Shown here in pieces: positions 26,100-34,656 of a stretch of DNA of 64,000 nt. This stretch comes from JAGTVG01 sp964543195 (GTDB taxonomy: Bacteria; Bacteroidota; Bacteroidia; Cytophagales; Cyclobacteriaceae): the NCBI GenBank assembly GCA_964543195.1, contig CAZIXF010000022.1:14928-78927 (forward strand), written 5' to 3'. A program made the position numbers and the translations under genes. Position 1 is the stretch's first letter. The number at the start of each line of letters is the position of its first letter. The notes beneath the pieces are model-generated. The model made no database searches. It saw nothing but the letters and a program-made list of their open reading frames with translations, and had not been told where the DNA came from.

Positions 26100-26665
26100 T
26101 GAAAAGAAGGATCTCCAGATTGATCTTTGGTTTTGGAGTAGCGTGCCTGGCGGGTTTGTATGTATTTCCCCTGTGGAAGATCAGCCTTGGGGTACCTCAG
26201 TATCCAAAAGAGATTGCCATACATATCCGGATCAATGAAATCCGGAATGGGACCGAAAAAGCGCTCGAAATAATGAATGTGCTGAACCATAATATCGGTA
26301 TGAAAAAAATTGATCCCGGTGCGATTCCCGAACTCAGTTATTTTCCCTGGATCCTGGCCGGTATCATAGTGCTGGGGTTTCTATCACTTGTCCCGGAAAA
26401 CAATATATTCCGGATCGCCTGGATAGCCCTGTTATTGCTCGCACTGGCCCTGGCCTTATATGATTTTTATCTCTGGCAATATGAATACGGTCATAATCTT
26501 GAACCGGATGCGCCGATAAAGATCGAGAACAGTTCGTTTCAACCTCCTTTGATAGGCAAAAAACGAATTGCCAATTTTATCGTAAAATCTATACCCATGG
26601 CGGGCGCTATTTTCCCGGTGTTGTCGCTGGGCCTGACCCTGGTGGCTTTAAAAATAAAAAAATGA
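26099..26665 (+). CDS. Nos-associated membrane protein, paralog 2
   Basis: A 188-residue protein colinear with the preceding gene. It shares PQYP (33-36), VLNHNIGMKKIDPGAIPELSYFP (H64, M68), YDFYLWQYEYGHNL (H132), PDAPIKI and QPPLIGKK, and the same four-helix layout. Joined to paralog 1 by a TAATG overlap and to nosL by ATGA, so the three are translationally coupled. The conserved blocks are identical or nearly so while the helices differ, suggesting an old tandem duplication held by selection, perhaps forming a heterodimer. Function unknown. Confidence 0.8.
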   Translation: MKRRISRLIFGFGVACLAGLYVFPLWKISLGVPQYPKEIAIHIRINEIRNGTEKALEIMNVLNHNIGMKKIDPGAIPELSYFPWILAGIIVLGFLSLVPENNIFRIAWIALLLLALALALYDFYLWQYEYGHNLEPDAPIKIENSSFQPPLIGKKRIANFIVKSIPMAGAIFPVLSLGLTLVALKIKK

Positions 26666-27126
26666 AAATTACAATGAAAATAAACCTGACCATAGCTCTA
26701 CTGGGTGTATTGATTCTGGTTAGTCAGTGTACACCAAAAAAATCGCCGATTGATTACGGACTCGATAAATGTGAATATTGCCGGATGGCTATAGTGGATA
26801 AACGTTTTGGTGCCGAGATCGTAACTTCCAAAGGCAAAGTATATAAATTCGATGCCACCGAGTGTATGGTCAACTTCATCCATTCGGAAGATATGCAAGC
26901 CGAAAATATTTCGATGCTCCTGACCAATACCTATGACAAACCCGGTGAGTTGGTGGAAGTAGAACAGTGTTATTTTCTCCGGAGCAAACAAATGCCCAGT
27001 CCCATGGGCATGTATATCAATCCCTTTGCTCAAAAAAACCTGGCGATGCAATATCAGTCCGAGCAGAACGGAGAAATTTACCAGTGGTCAGACTTGAAAC
27101 AGAAAGTTCCGTCGGGTTTTAATTAA
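26662..27126 (+). CDS. nosL: Nitrous oxide reductase accessory lipoprotein NosL
   Basis: A 154-residue outer- or inner-membrane-anchored copper-binding lipoprotein that delivers Cu(I) for the CuZ site of NosZ. The signal ends in lipobox LVSQC (Cys23). The NosL signature CEYCRM (C37, C40, M42) is followed by GAEIVTSKGKVYKFDATECMVNF and the C-terminal MGMYINPFAQ. Start overlaps the previous stop (ATGA). Length is normal. Confidence 0.93.
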   Translation: MKITMKINLTIALLGVLILVSQCTPKKSPIDYGLDKCEYCRMAIVDKRFGAEIVTSKGKVYKFDATECMVNFIHSEDMQAENISMLLTNTYDKPGELVEVEQCYFLRSKQMPSPMGMYINPFAQKNLAMQYQSEQNGEIYQWSDLKQKVPSGFN

Positions 27127-27180
27127 ATATATACCCTGTTCTTCGGCCATATATTAAATAAGACTTATTTGAATATAACC

Positions 27181-28422
27181 ATGATCCTGAATCGAATTTG
27201 TGGAATAGCGCTCTTCATGCTGCTGTACGGCAATGCACTGGCCGATACGCTTACCGTGGGTAAGGGTAACACGGATTCGATCAGAGAAGCCATCAGCCTG
27301 GCCACGCCTTTTGACGTGATTATGGTTGAAAAAGGAGAATACAAAGAAGGCAACATCGTAATAGATAAGCCCCTTCAGCTCATCGGGATCGACTATCCCC
27401 TGCTGGATGGCGAAAAAAAATATGAGGTGATCACGATTGAGTCCGACAGTGTTCTCATAAGCGGCTTTCACATTAAAGATGTGGGGAAAAGTTATACGAA
27501 AGACTGGGCTGGTATCCGGGTAGCGGAAAGGGGTCACTGTACCATTAAAAACAACCGGTTGGTCGATACGTTTTTCGGTATTTATCTGGAAAAAGTTGAA
27601 CACTGTCATGTGGAAAACAACGAGATGATCACCGAATCGGAGGATGAGGTGAATTCGGGCAACGGGATCCATCTCTGGGACTGCAGCAATGTAACCATCG
27701 AAGGAAACCATGTGGCCGGCCACCGGGACGGGATCTATCTCGAGTTTGTGGAAAACAGCAGAATCAGTGGCAACATCAGTGAAAAAAACCTCCGGTATGG
27801 ATTGCATTTTATGTTTTCCAATTACGATGAATATGATAATAACACCTTCCGCGAAAATGGTACCGGAGTGGCGGTCATGTTCTCCAATCACATTTCCATG
27901 ACCAATAACCGGTTCCTCGAAAATTGGGGAAGTGCCTCCTATGGTCTTCTTTTCAAGGAAATATACGACGGCGAACTCACCGGTAACCTTTTTTTTGAAA
28001 ACACCATCGCACTATACGGCGACGGTGCCAACCGGATCCATATCTCCGGAAATGAATTCGTAAGAAATGGATGGGCCATGAACATGCTGGGCAATAGCCT
28101 TGACAATATCATTACGTATAATAATTTTATTGGTAATACATTTGACATTGCCACCAACACAAAGAAAAATAATAACCTCTTTGAAAAGAATTTCTGGGAT
28201 GAATATACGGGATACGACCTGGACAATGATGGCATAGGTGATGTACCGTTTAGGCCTGTAAAGTTATTTTCCTATGTGATCGGGCGCGTGCCCGAATCCA
28301 TTATTTTACTGAGAAGCCTGTTTATCGACATGCTGAATTACGCAGAAAAGGTTGCCCCGGTGCTTACACCGGCAAACCTTGAGGACAAAAAGCCTTTAAT
28401 GACTAAAATATCCGATGATTGA
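27181..28422 (+). CDS. nosD: Periplasmic copper-maturation protein NosD
   Basis: A 413-residue protein with a signal peptide (MILNRICGIALFMLLYGNALA) and a right-handed parallel beta-helix of CASH/PbH1 repeats (HCTIKNNRLVDTFFGIYLE, NVTIEGNHVAGHRDGIYLE and others). NosD works with the ABC pair NosFY to supply sulfur for the CuZ cluster. ATG 27181 is preferred to an in-frame TTG 12 bp earlier because it begins directly at the signal peptide. It overlaps nosF by 8 bp. Confidence 0.93.
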   Translation: MILNRICGIALFMLLYGNALADTLTVGKGNTDSIREAISLATPFDVIMVEKGEYKEGNIVIDKPLQLIGIDYPLLDGEKKYEVITIESDSVLISGFHIKDVGKSYTKDWAGIRVAERGHCTIKNNRLVDTFFGIYLEKVEHCHVENNEMITESEDEVNSGNGIHLWDCSNVTIEGNHVAGHRDGIYLEFVENSRISGNISEKNLRYGLHFMFSNYDEYDNNTFRENGTGVAVMFSNHISMTNNRFLENWGSASYGLLFKEIYDGELTGNLFFENTIALYGDGANRIHISGNEFVRNGWAMNMLGNSLDNIITYNNFIGNTFDIATNTKKNNNLFEKNFWDEYTGYDLDNDGIGDVPFRPVKLFSYVIGRVPESIILLRSLFIDMLNYAEKVAPVLTPANLEDKKPLMTKISDD

Positions 28423-29137
28423 TATTATTAATTTAAAAAAGGATTTTGGGAAACTGGAAGTGCTGAAAGGAGTGGATCTCAGCCTTCGTACAGGTAAGAC
28501 CACCGCGATTCTGGGTCCGAACGGCTCGGGTAAGACTACTTTGATAAAATCGATACTGGGAATGGTGCGACCCACCTCCGGTGAAATTTATTTTAACGAT
28601 GAACCGGTGTTCGGACGCTGGAAATACAGGCATAATATCGGTTATTTGCCCCAGATTGCCCGATTCCCTGAAAATCTTTCCATCAGGGAACTCATCGGAT
28701 TTGTCGAGAACCTGAGGGGTCAGCAAAGTAACTCAAAACCATTGATCGACCTTTTCGATCTGGAAGCGGAGCTGAGAACCAAGTTGCGGTATTTGTCGGG
28801 AGGAACCCGCCAGAAAGTAAATCTGGTGTTAACGTTCATGTTCGATTGCCCGGTATACATTCTCGATGAGCCTACATCAGGTCTTGATCCCGTAGCGCTC
28901 ATCAGACTGAAAGATCTGATAGAAGAAAAAAAAGGGCAGGGTAAAACATTCATAATCACCACCCATATAATGAACCTGGTAGAAGAGATCGCCGATGAAC
29001 TGATCTTTATCCTTGAAGGAAAGATTTTCTATCAGGGAACCTTCGAGGGTTTAATGGAAAGCCAGCATGAAATAAACCTGGAAAGGGCCATTGCAAAAAT
29101 TTTATCTGAAAAAAATGCTCAAAGTATTAAAATATAG
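28415..29137 (+). CDS. nosF: ABC transporter ATPase NosF
   Basis: A 240-residue ABC ATPase. Walker A GPNGSGKTT (near residue 34), Q-loop, signature LSGGTRQKV, and Walker B VYILDEPTSGLDP with the H-loop TTHIM are all present. With NosY it forms the transporter that energises CuZ assembly. It overlaps nosD by 8 bp and nosY by 23 bp, so the genes are translationally coupled. Confidence 0.94.
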   Translation: MIDIINLKKDFGKLEVLKGVDLSLRTGKTTAILGPNGSGKTTLIKSILGMVRPTSGEIYFNDEPVFGRWKYRHNIGYLPQIARFPENLSIRELIGFVENLRGQQSNSKPLIDLFDLEAELRTKLRYLSGGTRQKVNLVLTFMFDCPVYILDEPTSGLDPVALIRLKDLIEEKKGQGKTFIITTHIMNLVEEIADELIFILEGKIFYQGTFEGLMESQHEINLERAIAKILSEKNAQSIKI

Positions 29138-29897
29138 CTTTTATGATATGATCAGGAGCCGGTGGCTGATCATTTATACCCTGTTTTTCATGGGAGCGGG
29201 ATTTATTCTGCTATATCTCAGCCCGGATATTTCCAAAGCCATAGCAAGCCTGATGAACCTGACCCTGATCATTACTCCCCTGATCGGTACGCTGTTCGGT
29301 GTGATCAATTATTACAATTCCAGGGAATTCATCGAATTGCTGCTGGCTCAGCCAATAAGAAGAAATGATATATTCCTCGGTATGTTCCTGGGTTTTTCGA
29401 CTTCACTGGCACTTGCTTTTCTTACAGGAATGGGCATCCCTTTCCTGTTTTACGGACTCCTGAACTCCGGTTATATAAGTGACTTTGTCTCGCTGATCAG
29501 TGGAGGCATTTTCCTTACTTTCATTTTCTCCGGATTTGCTTTCCTTATCGCGATCCATAATGAAAACCGGCTGAAAGGGTTTGGGATATCCATCCTGTTC
29601 TGGCTGTTGATGGCTTTCATCTATGACGGGATTTTTCTCATTTCCCTGCTCTTCTTCAAAGAATATCCCGTAGAAAAGCTGGCTATCTTTTTATCGGTAT
29701 TGAACCCTATCGATCTTTCCCGGATACTGGTAATGCTCAAGCTCGATCTCTCCGCATTAATGGGATATACCGGTGCAGTATTCAGAAAGTTTTTCGGCAC
29801 TTATCTAGGCATGACCGTATCCTACAGTGCCCTGTTATTGTGGTGCATCATTCCGGCATTCCTGGTGGTGGTCAAAGCAAGAAAAAAAGATTTCTAA
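29115..29897 (+). CDS. nosY: ABC transporter permease NosY
   Basis: A 260-residue membrane protein with about six hydrophobic helices, belonging to the ABC-2 permease type (MLKVLKYSFYDMIRSRWLIIYTLFF, FGVINYYNSREFIELLLAQPIRRNDIFLG, NPIDLSRILVM). Partner of NosF. ATG at 29115 is chosen rather than the TTG at 29091 because it gives the normal cytosolic N-terminus. Confidence 0.92.
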   Translation: MLKVLKYSFYDMIRSRWLIIYTLFFMGAGFILLYLSPDISKAIASLMNLTLIITPLIGTLFGVINYYNSREFIELLLAQPIRRNDIFLGMFLGFSTSLALAFLTGMGIPFLFYGLLNSGYISDFVSLISGGIFLTFIFSGFAFLIAIHNENRLKGFGISILFWLLMAFIYDGIFLISLLFFKEYPVEKLAIFLSVLNPIDLSRILVMLKLDLSALMGYTGAVFRKFFGTYLGMTVSYSALLLWCIIPAFLVVVKARKKDF

Positions 29898-29919
29898 CAA
29901 TTAAAATATATAGACTATA

Positions 29920-30249
29920 ATGGAATTTGAAAAAGCTAAAAAATTTACACTCGAAGAAAGTATAGATTATGTAAAAGGTGGTGTGGGAAGCAGACAGATC
30001 ATCAAATCAAAAGAAGGGAATATTACGGTTTTTGCCTTTGCCAAAGGGGAAGGCCTGAGTGAACATTCAGCTCCTTATGACGCACTTGTACAGATAATCG
30101 AAGGAGAGGCCGAGGTAATAATCGACAAAAAAAGTCATGACCTGAAAAAAGGCGAATTGATCATCCTTCCTGCAGATATCCCTCATGCGCTGAATGCCAC
30201 GGATGATTTTAAAATGATGTTGGTCATGATCAAGTCGAAAAATCAGTGA
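29920..30249 (+). CDS. Small cupin-domain protein
   Basis: A 109-residue single cupin: GEGLSEHSAPYDALVQIIEGEAEVIID (first motif, with the His of EHSAP) and GELIILPADIPHALNATDDFKMMLV (second motif, His of PHAL). Small cupins of this type bind a metal and are often found near nitrosative-stress genes, but the reaction is unknown. In the nos transcript, 22 bp after nosY and overlapping the next gene by 4 bp (GTGA). Confidence 0.88.
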   Translation: MEFEKAKKFTLEESIDYVKGGVGSRQIIKSKEGNITVFAFAKGEGLSEHSAPYDALVQIIEGEAEVIIDKKSHDLKKGELIILPADIPHALNATDDFKMMLVMIKSKNQ

Positions 30250-31307
30250 AAAATAAAAAAATATTCCTGATCCTGCCCTTCGTTTTCTTATCTCTCCTTC
30301 TTGGAATATATACGGGATGGTTGAGGATGGGATGGAATTTTCCCATGAGCAATACCATGGCCCACCACGGCCTGATCATGGTGGGCAGTTTCCTTGGAAC
30401 ACTCATCATTGTGGAACGGGTAGTGGTATTAAAAAAACTGTGGCTTTACCTGTTCCCTCTGATCAATGCGCTGAGCCTTCCCTTTTTTTATTTTCAACAG
30501 GATACGGTTGCATTGGTCTGCCTGATCGTGGGCAGCGTGGGTCTACTACTGGTTTATTCCATTATTTACAGTAAATATAAAGAAAACTATATTCTGATCA
30601 TGTCGATCGGTGGCCTATTCCTTCTGCTTGGAAATATCATGGTGCTGGCAGGAGAGGCATATGCCAGCGGCGTACCCTACTGGTTTGCTTTCCTGCTGTT
30701 TACCATTGTGGGAGAAAGGATCGACCTGGGAAAATTCCTGCCGAAGAGAAAATGGAAAAGACCCCTGTTATGGTTTGCATTTGCCTTATTTATAGCAGGA
30801 TTGTTCATACGTTATGACACTTTCGGGTTCTATCTTTCGGGGGCCGGATTGTTATTTATGGCCATCTGGTTGTTGAATTACGATGTGGTAAACCGATCGA
30901 TGAGGAGCCATGGAATACATAAATATGTCGGAATCACGTTGTTTTCAGGGTATATCTGGCTGCTGATCACCGGAGCATTGATGATACTTGACCTGGAGGC
31001 CGTCTTTTTCTATGATGCTTTACTTCATGCCTTTTTTCTTGGATTTACCTTCCTGATGATCTTTGCCCATGCTCCGATCATCTTTCCGGGCGTGATGGGC
31101 ATGTCGTTCAAACCCTGGCACTGGACCTTGTATATCTGGGTGGCATTGTTAAACCTTTCTCTTATACTGAGGATATTTGCCGACATCATGTTTTATAACG
31201 AGCTTAGAAAAATTTCGGGGGTAATTAATGGAGTGATCCTGTTGGGTTTTTTTATTAATTTGATAATTTTGATCCGGTTACAGTATGCGGCAACCAACAG
31301 GCATTAG
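30246..31307 (+). CDS. Polytopic membrane protein, NnrS-like (1)
   Basis: A 353-residue protein of about 10-11 membrane helices. Histidine-containing helices SNTMAHHGLIMVGSFLGTLIIVERV, YDALLHAFFLGFTFLMIFAHAPIIF and the final LLNLSLILRIFADI resemble the layout of NnrS, a heme- and copper-containing membrane protein in NO detoxification loci. The similarity is by pattern only. Start GTG overlaps the cupin stop. The next gene is of the same type, so the two may work together at the end of the nos operon. Confidence 0.7.
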   Translation: MKNKKIFLILPFVFLSLLLGIYTGWLRMGWNFPMSNTMAHHGLIMVGSFLGTLIIVERVVVLKKLWLYLFPLINALSLPFFYFQQDTVALVCLIVGSVGLLLVYSIIYSKYKENYILIMSIGGLFLLLGNIMVLAGEAYASGVPYWFAFLLFTIVGERIDLGKFLPKRKWKRPLLWFAFALFIAGLFIRYDTFGFYLSGAGLLFMAIWLLNYDVVNRSMRSHGIHKYVGITLFSGYIWLLITGALMILDLEAVFFYDALLHAFFLGFTFLMIFAHAPIIFPGVMGMSFKPWHWTLYIWVALLNLSLILRIFADIMFYNELRKISGVINGVILLGFFINLIILIRLQYAATNRH

Positions 31308-32543
31308 TTGAAAAAGGATAAGACTTCCACACTTTATTTTTTTCTGGGCATGGCATTTTTTTTTATAATTGCCAGCGCAGGATCGCTCATTCGTTATCAC
31401 TTCATCCATACCATCGAAAATTTCAATTATAGCCACTGGGTTCACATGCATTCCCATGTTGCCTTTCTGGGATGGGTGTTCATGGGTTTGATCGGGCTTT
31501 TGAATTTTTATTTCGAGGAAGATCCCTTATTCCCCCATGATAAGTTCCGCTTTGCTGCCCGGGCATTACTGGTGATCAACCTGGGGATGATGATATCCTT
31601 TCCAATACAGGGATATGGGCCGGTATCGATCAGTTTTTCCGTTTTTCATATGCTGGCCGGATTATATGTGTTCCTGCTTTATCTTCCTTATTTCAGGAAA
31701 ATGCAAAATCTGGGGGCCAAGCTTATTAAATGGGGATTTATCTGGATGCTCCTGTCCGGATTGGGACCCCTGGCTCTCGGCCCGTTGGTGATGATGAACC
31801 TCAAAGGCACTTTCTGGTATGATGCGGCCATTTATTGCTATCTCCATTTTCAGTATAACGGGTTTTTCACGCTGGTGATCCTCGGACTGATCATATTTTA
31901 CCTGGAACAGAAAAGAACACTATACCTGAACCGTATACAGACGGCCATATTGCTGGGCATCAACCTGAGCGTAGTCCTTACCTATTTTTTATCCATATTA
32001 AGCATTGAACCTCCCATGGTGTTTTACCTGTTGGGTGGGCTTGGAGCTGTAATTCAGATAGTGATCATCCTGTTCATTGTGATATCTGTTTTACGCCAAT
32101 TCGATATTTTTCTTTCTCCCACACGGCCCACAATCAATATTTTCCTTATTGTTGCCCTGGCAGCCCTCGAAATGAAGCTATATTTGCAATTTTTTTCCGG
32201 GATACCCACCATAGCGGAATGGGTATTCTTCAGCCGGAATACCATCATAGCCTATCTTCATCTGGTACTGCTCGGGTTTGTGAGTTCGTTTATGCTGGGA
32301 TGGTGGTATAAAATTACCGGGTTGCAAGATACCCTGCTATATAAATTCGGGGCGGTCTATTATTTTATCGGTTTCCTTGGAATTGAGTCGGTATTGTTAT
32401 TATATGTGTTGAAGTTATTGTCCGATTTTGAACTGGTTTATCTTCTTTTATTTATTTTTTCCGCTTGCATAAGCCTTGGGATATTACTGATCGGCTGGGA
32501 TATGAGCCGCAAAAAGAAAACGCAGTACCAGATTGGTTTATAA
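31308..32543 (+). CDS. Polytopic membrane protein, NnrS/heme-copper-oxidase-like (2)
   Basis: A 411-residue protein of about 12 helices. Helices with histidines at equivalent depth, NYSHWVHMHSHVAFLGWVFMGLIGLLNFY, YCYLHFQYNGFFTLVILGL and IIAYLHLVLLGFVSSFMLGW, recall heme-binding helices of NorB-like or NnrS-like proteins. The full set of heme-copper oxidase ligands is not evident, so no catalytic call is made. Start TTG directly follows the stop of the preceding gene. Last gene of the nos operon. Confidence 0.68.
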   Translation: MKKDKTSTLYFFLGMAFFFIIASAGSLIRYHFIHTIENFNYSHWVHMHSHVAFLGWVFMGLIGLLNFYFEEDPLFPHDKFRFAARALLVINLGMMISFPIQGYGPVSISFSVFHMLAGLYVFLLYLPYFRKMQNLGAKLIKWGFIWMLLSGLGPLALGPLVMMNLKGTFWYDAAIYCYLHFQYNGFFTLVILGLIIFYLEQKRTLYLNRIQTAILLGINLSVVLTYFLSILSIEPPMVFYLLGGLGAVIQIVIILFIVISVLRQFDIFLSPTRPTINIFLIVALAALEMKLYLQFFSGIPTIAEWVFFSRNTIIAYLHLVLLGFVSSFMLGWWYKITGLQDTLLYKFGAVYYFIGFLGIESVLLLYVLKLLSDFELVYLLLFIFSACISLGILLIGWDMSRKKKTQYQIGL

Positions 32544-32587
32544 TAGTCCCACTGTGCTCAAAATTGAATCCCCTTATTGTTTTTCTA

Positions 32588-32680
32588 CCCCGAGCTCCGC
32601 GAAGTGTCCGGTGGTAGCCCGTTCCTGCTTGTTGTCTTTACACTGAGCTCCGCGAAGTGTCCGGTAGCCTTTCAGGAACG
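32588..32680 (+). repeat. Dispersed intergenic repeat, copy C, with 21-bp internal duplication
   Basis: A 21-bp unit (GAGCTCCGCGAAG, then TGTCCGGT) occurs at 32592-32612 and again at 32645-32665. The second unit with its flanks (TTTACACTGAG to TTTCAGGAACG) aligns with 57016-57058 of copy B. It lies between the converging nos and hox operons, and its right end supplies the stop codon of the hydrogenase protease gene. Confidence 0.7.
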
Positions 32681-33190
32681 TATGTCAGATCCTTCGGTTA
32701 CCTCAGGATTAAAAGAATGTATAGTTAATTTCCCCGGTTCAGGAAGAAACTCCTTAATATGCTCAAAGGCTTTCCTCAGATTATCCTCTGCCTCCGCTGT
32801 CAACCCTTCAACCATCCGGAAATCGTAACCCTTAATATGCACCAGGTAAGCATCCGGCGACCTTCCATATAACTTCTTACATAGGTCCACAACAAAAGCC
32901 GGATTAACCGCATGCATCGTAAAATGGACCTTATCGGATGAGGTGATCCGGGTCATTTTAAAGTCCTCGATCTCCTCTACCGTGGCATCGGCAAAAATGA
33001 CGATATCGTAATCCCGGATCAGAAGGGCATCCTCGATATTCAACTGATAATTGGAGTCAAAATCGATCCCGTCTAGCCCGTAATCCTTTGCCCATTTCTC
33101 AATCTGCTTCACAAGGGCAGGCCCTGCCCCATCATCCTTTCGCCCGGGATTACCATATCCGTAAATCAGTATTTTGGTCTTTTCTTTCAT
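32672..33190 (-). CDS. Hydrogenase maturation protease (HoxW-like)
   Basis: A 172-residue HyaD/HycI-family endopeptidase that removes the C-terminal tail of the [NiFe] large subunit after nickel insertion. The N-terminal YGYGNPGRKDDGAGP has the metal-site Asp; further conserved acidic/His positions are in DIVIFADATVEE and HFTMHAVNP. It follows hoxH with no gap (stop and start abut). The last residues and stop codon fall in a dispersed repeat, so the C-terminal tail may have been altered by it. No hypABCDEF genes are in the window. Confidence 0.9.
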   Translation of the reverse strand: MKEKTKILIYGYGNPGRKDDGAGPALVKQIEKWAKDYGLDGIDFDSNYQLNIEDALLIRDYDIVIFADATVEEIEDFKMTRITSSDKVHFTMHAVNPAFVVDLCKKLYGRSPDAYLVHIKGYDFRMVEGLTAEAEDNLRKAFEHIKEFLPEPGKLTIHSFNPEVTEGSDIRS

Positions 33191-34642
33191 TTATTCCGAT
33201 CTGATCTGGTCGACCAGTTCATCATTTTTATTATACAGAGAGATCTCAAGTGGCATTTTCCCCAGTGCATGAGTAGCACAACTGAGGCAGGGATCATAGG
33301 CCCGGATGGCCGTCTCCACAGCATTCAGCATGCCTTCAGAGATCTTTTCCTGACCGTTCATTCTTTCTTTGGCCACCAGTTCCACTGCTTTGTTCATCGG
33401 CTCATTATTATTGGTGGTAGACACGATCAGGTTGGCCATGTCGATCTGGTCGTTTTCATTAACCTTGTAATGATGGAACAGCGTTCCACGGGGTGCTTCA
33501 AGTACTCCAACCCCTTCCAATGTTTTCTTTCCTTTTCTGACCAGTTCACCTTCCAGAATGTCAGGATCTTCGAGCAACTCCTTTATCATCTCGGCTGCAT
33601 GAAGTGTTTCGATCAACCTTGCCCAATGGGTATGCATGGTCATATTATTGGGCTTGCCACCGGTATACTTCTTATACTCCTCGAATTCTTTCTGGGCTAG
33701 CGGAGTGGGTATGAAGTCACAGGTATTCAACCTGGCCAGAGCACCCACCCTGTACCATCCTTCTTCTTTGCCTATCGATCGTAGATAAGGGAATTTCATA
33801 TAGCTCCAGGGTTTCACATCTTCAGCAATGAAATCGAGATAGTCCTGGTAATCGACATCATGGAGTATCTTCTTGCCCTCAGAATCCACGGCTCTCAATA
33901 CACCATGGTAGATATCCAGTGCCCCATCCTTCCTCACAAGACTCATATGACTCGAAGGGAAGGCTGCAAAATTATCGATGAAATCCTTATTATTCTTCTG
34001 ATAATCCTTAAACAAAGCAATTGCAGATTGTGACCATTCAATCATCTGATCGGTATTCATCGGATCTTTACCGATAAGGAACTTCATTTTTTCTTCGATG
34101 GTCAGATGTTTATTTACACCGCCCGGAATAGATCCCGTTCCATGTATCTTCTTGCCGGCCGTAGCTTCGATGATCTCCTGTCCGAACTTCCGCATCATCA
34201 CACCCTGGACTGCCAGATCCTTGAATTCCCCGGCTAAACTGATCACGTTCCGTTTTTCCGGTTCGGCATCGATACCGAAAAGCAGATCCGGAGAGGCCAG
34301 ATGGAAAAAATGCAGGGCATGTGATTGAAAAAACTGCCCGTAATGCATCAATCGCCTCATTTTTTCAGCTGTAGGTGAAAGATCTTCCGGTCCGACACCC
34401 ACGATAATATCCATGGCCTTGGATGAGGCCAGTAAATGACTGACCGGGCAAATGCCGCACAGCCGCTGAACGAGAACAGGCGCCTCCCAGTATGGGCGGC
34501 CCTGGATAAACCGTTCGAATCCACGAAATTCCACAATATGTAAGCGTGTCTGAACCACATTATGGTCGTCATCCAGATGAATGGTAACCTTGCCATGTCC
34601 CTCAACACGTGTAACTGGTTCTATTGTTAATTTTTGTCCCAT
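33191..34642 (-). CDS. hoxH: NAD-reducing [NiFe] hydrogenase large subunit
   Basis: The 483-residue catalytic subunit. The two nickel-binding motifs are intact: RLCGICPVSH (C62, C65) near the N-terminus and DPCLSCATH (C452, C455, H458) near the C-terminus. A 25-residue tail follows that the adjacent protease would cut after His458. Size and partner genes (hoxF, hoxU, hoxY) place it in group 3d, the bidirectional NAD-linked enzymes, cytoplasmic. 14 bp separate it from hoxY. Confidence 0.94.
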   Translation of the reverse strand: MGQKLTIEPVTRVEGHGKVTIHLDDDHNVVQTRLHIVEFRGFERFIQGRPYWEAPVLVQRLCGICPVSHLLASSKAMDIIVGVGPEDLSPTAEKMRRLMHYGQFFQSHALHFFHLASPDLLFGIDAEPEKRNVISLAGEFKDLAVQGVMMRKFGQEIIEATAGKKIHGTGSIPGGVNKHLTIEEKMKFLIGKDPMNTDQMIEWSQSAIALFKDYQKNNKDFIDNFAAFPSSHMSLVRKDGALDIYHGVLRAVDSEGKKILHDVDYQDYLDFIAEDVKPWSYMKFPYLRSIGKEEGWYRVGALARLNTCDFIPTPLAQKEFEEYKKYTGGKPNNMTMHTHWARLIETLHAAEMIKELLEDPDILEGELVRKGKKTLEGVGVLEAPRGTLFHHYKVNENDQIDMANLIVSTTNNNEPMNKAVELVAKERMNGQEKISEGMLNAVETAIRAYDPCLSCATHALGKMPLEISLYNKNDELVDQIRSE

Positions 34643-34656
34643 AATTTCTTTTTTCT

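Noticed and set aside
27154..27891. Long open frame (245 codons) on the minus strand
   Set aside because: It runs antisense to nosD, whose beta-helix repeats, signal peptide and operon position are clear. The antisense translation has no domain.
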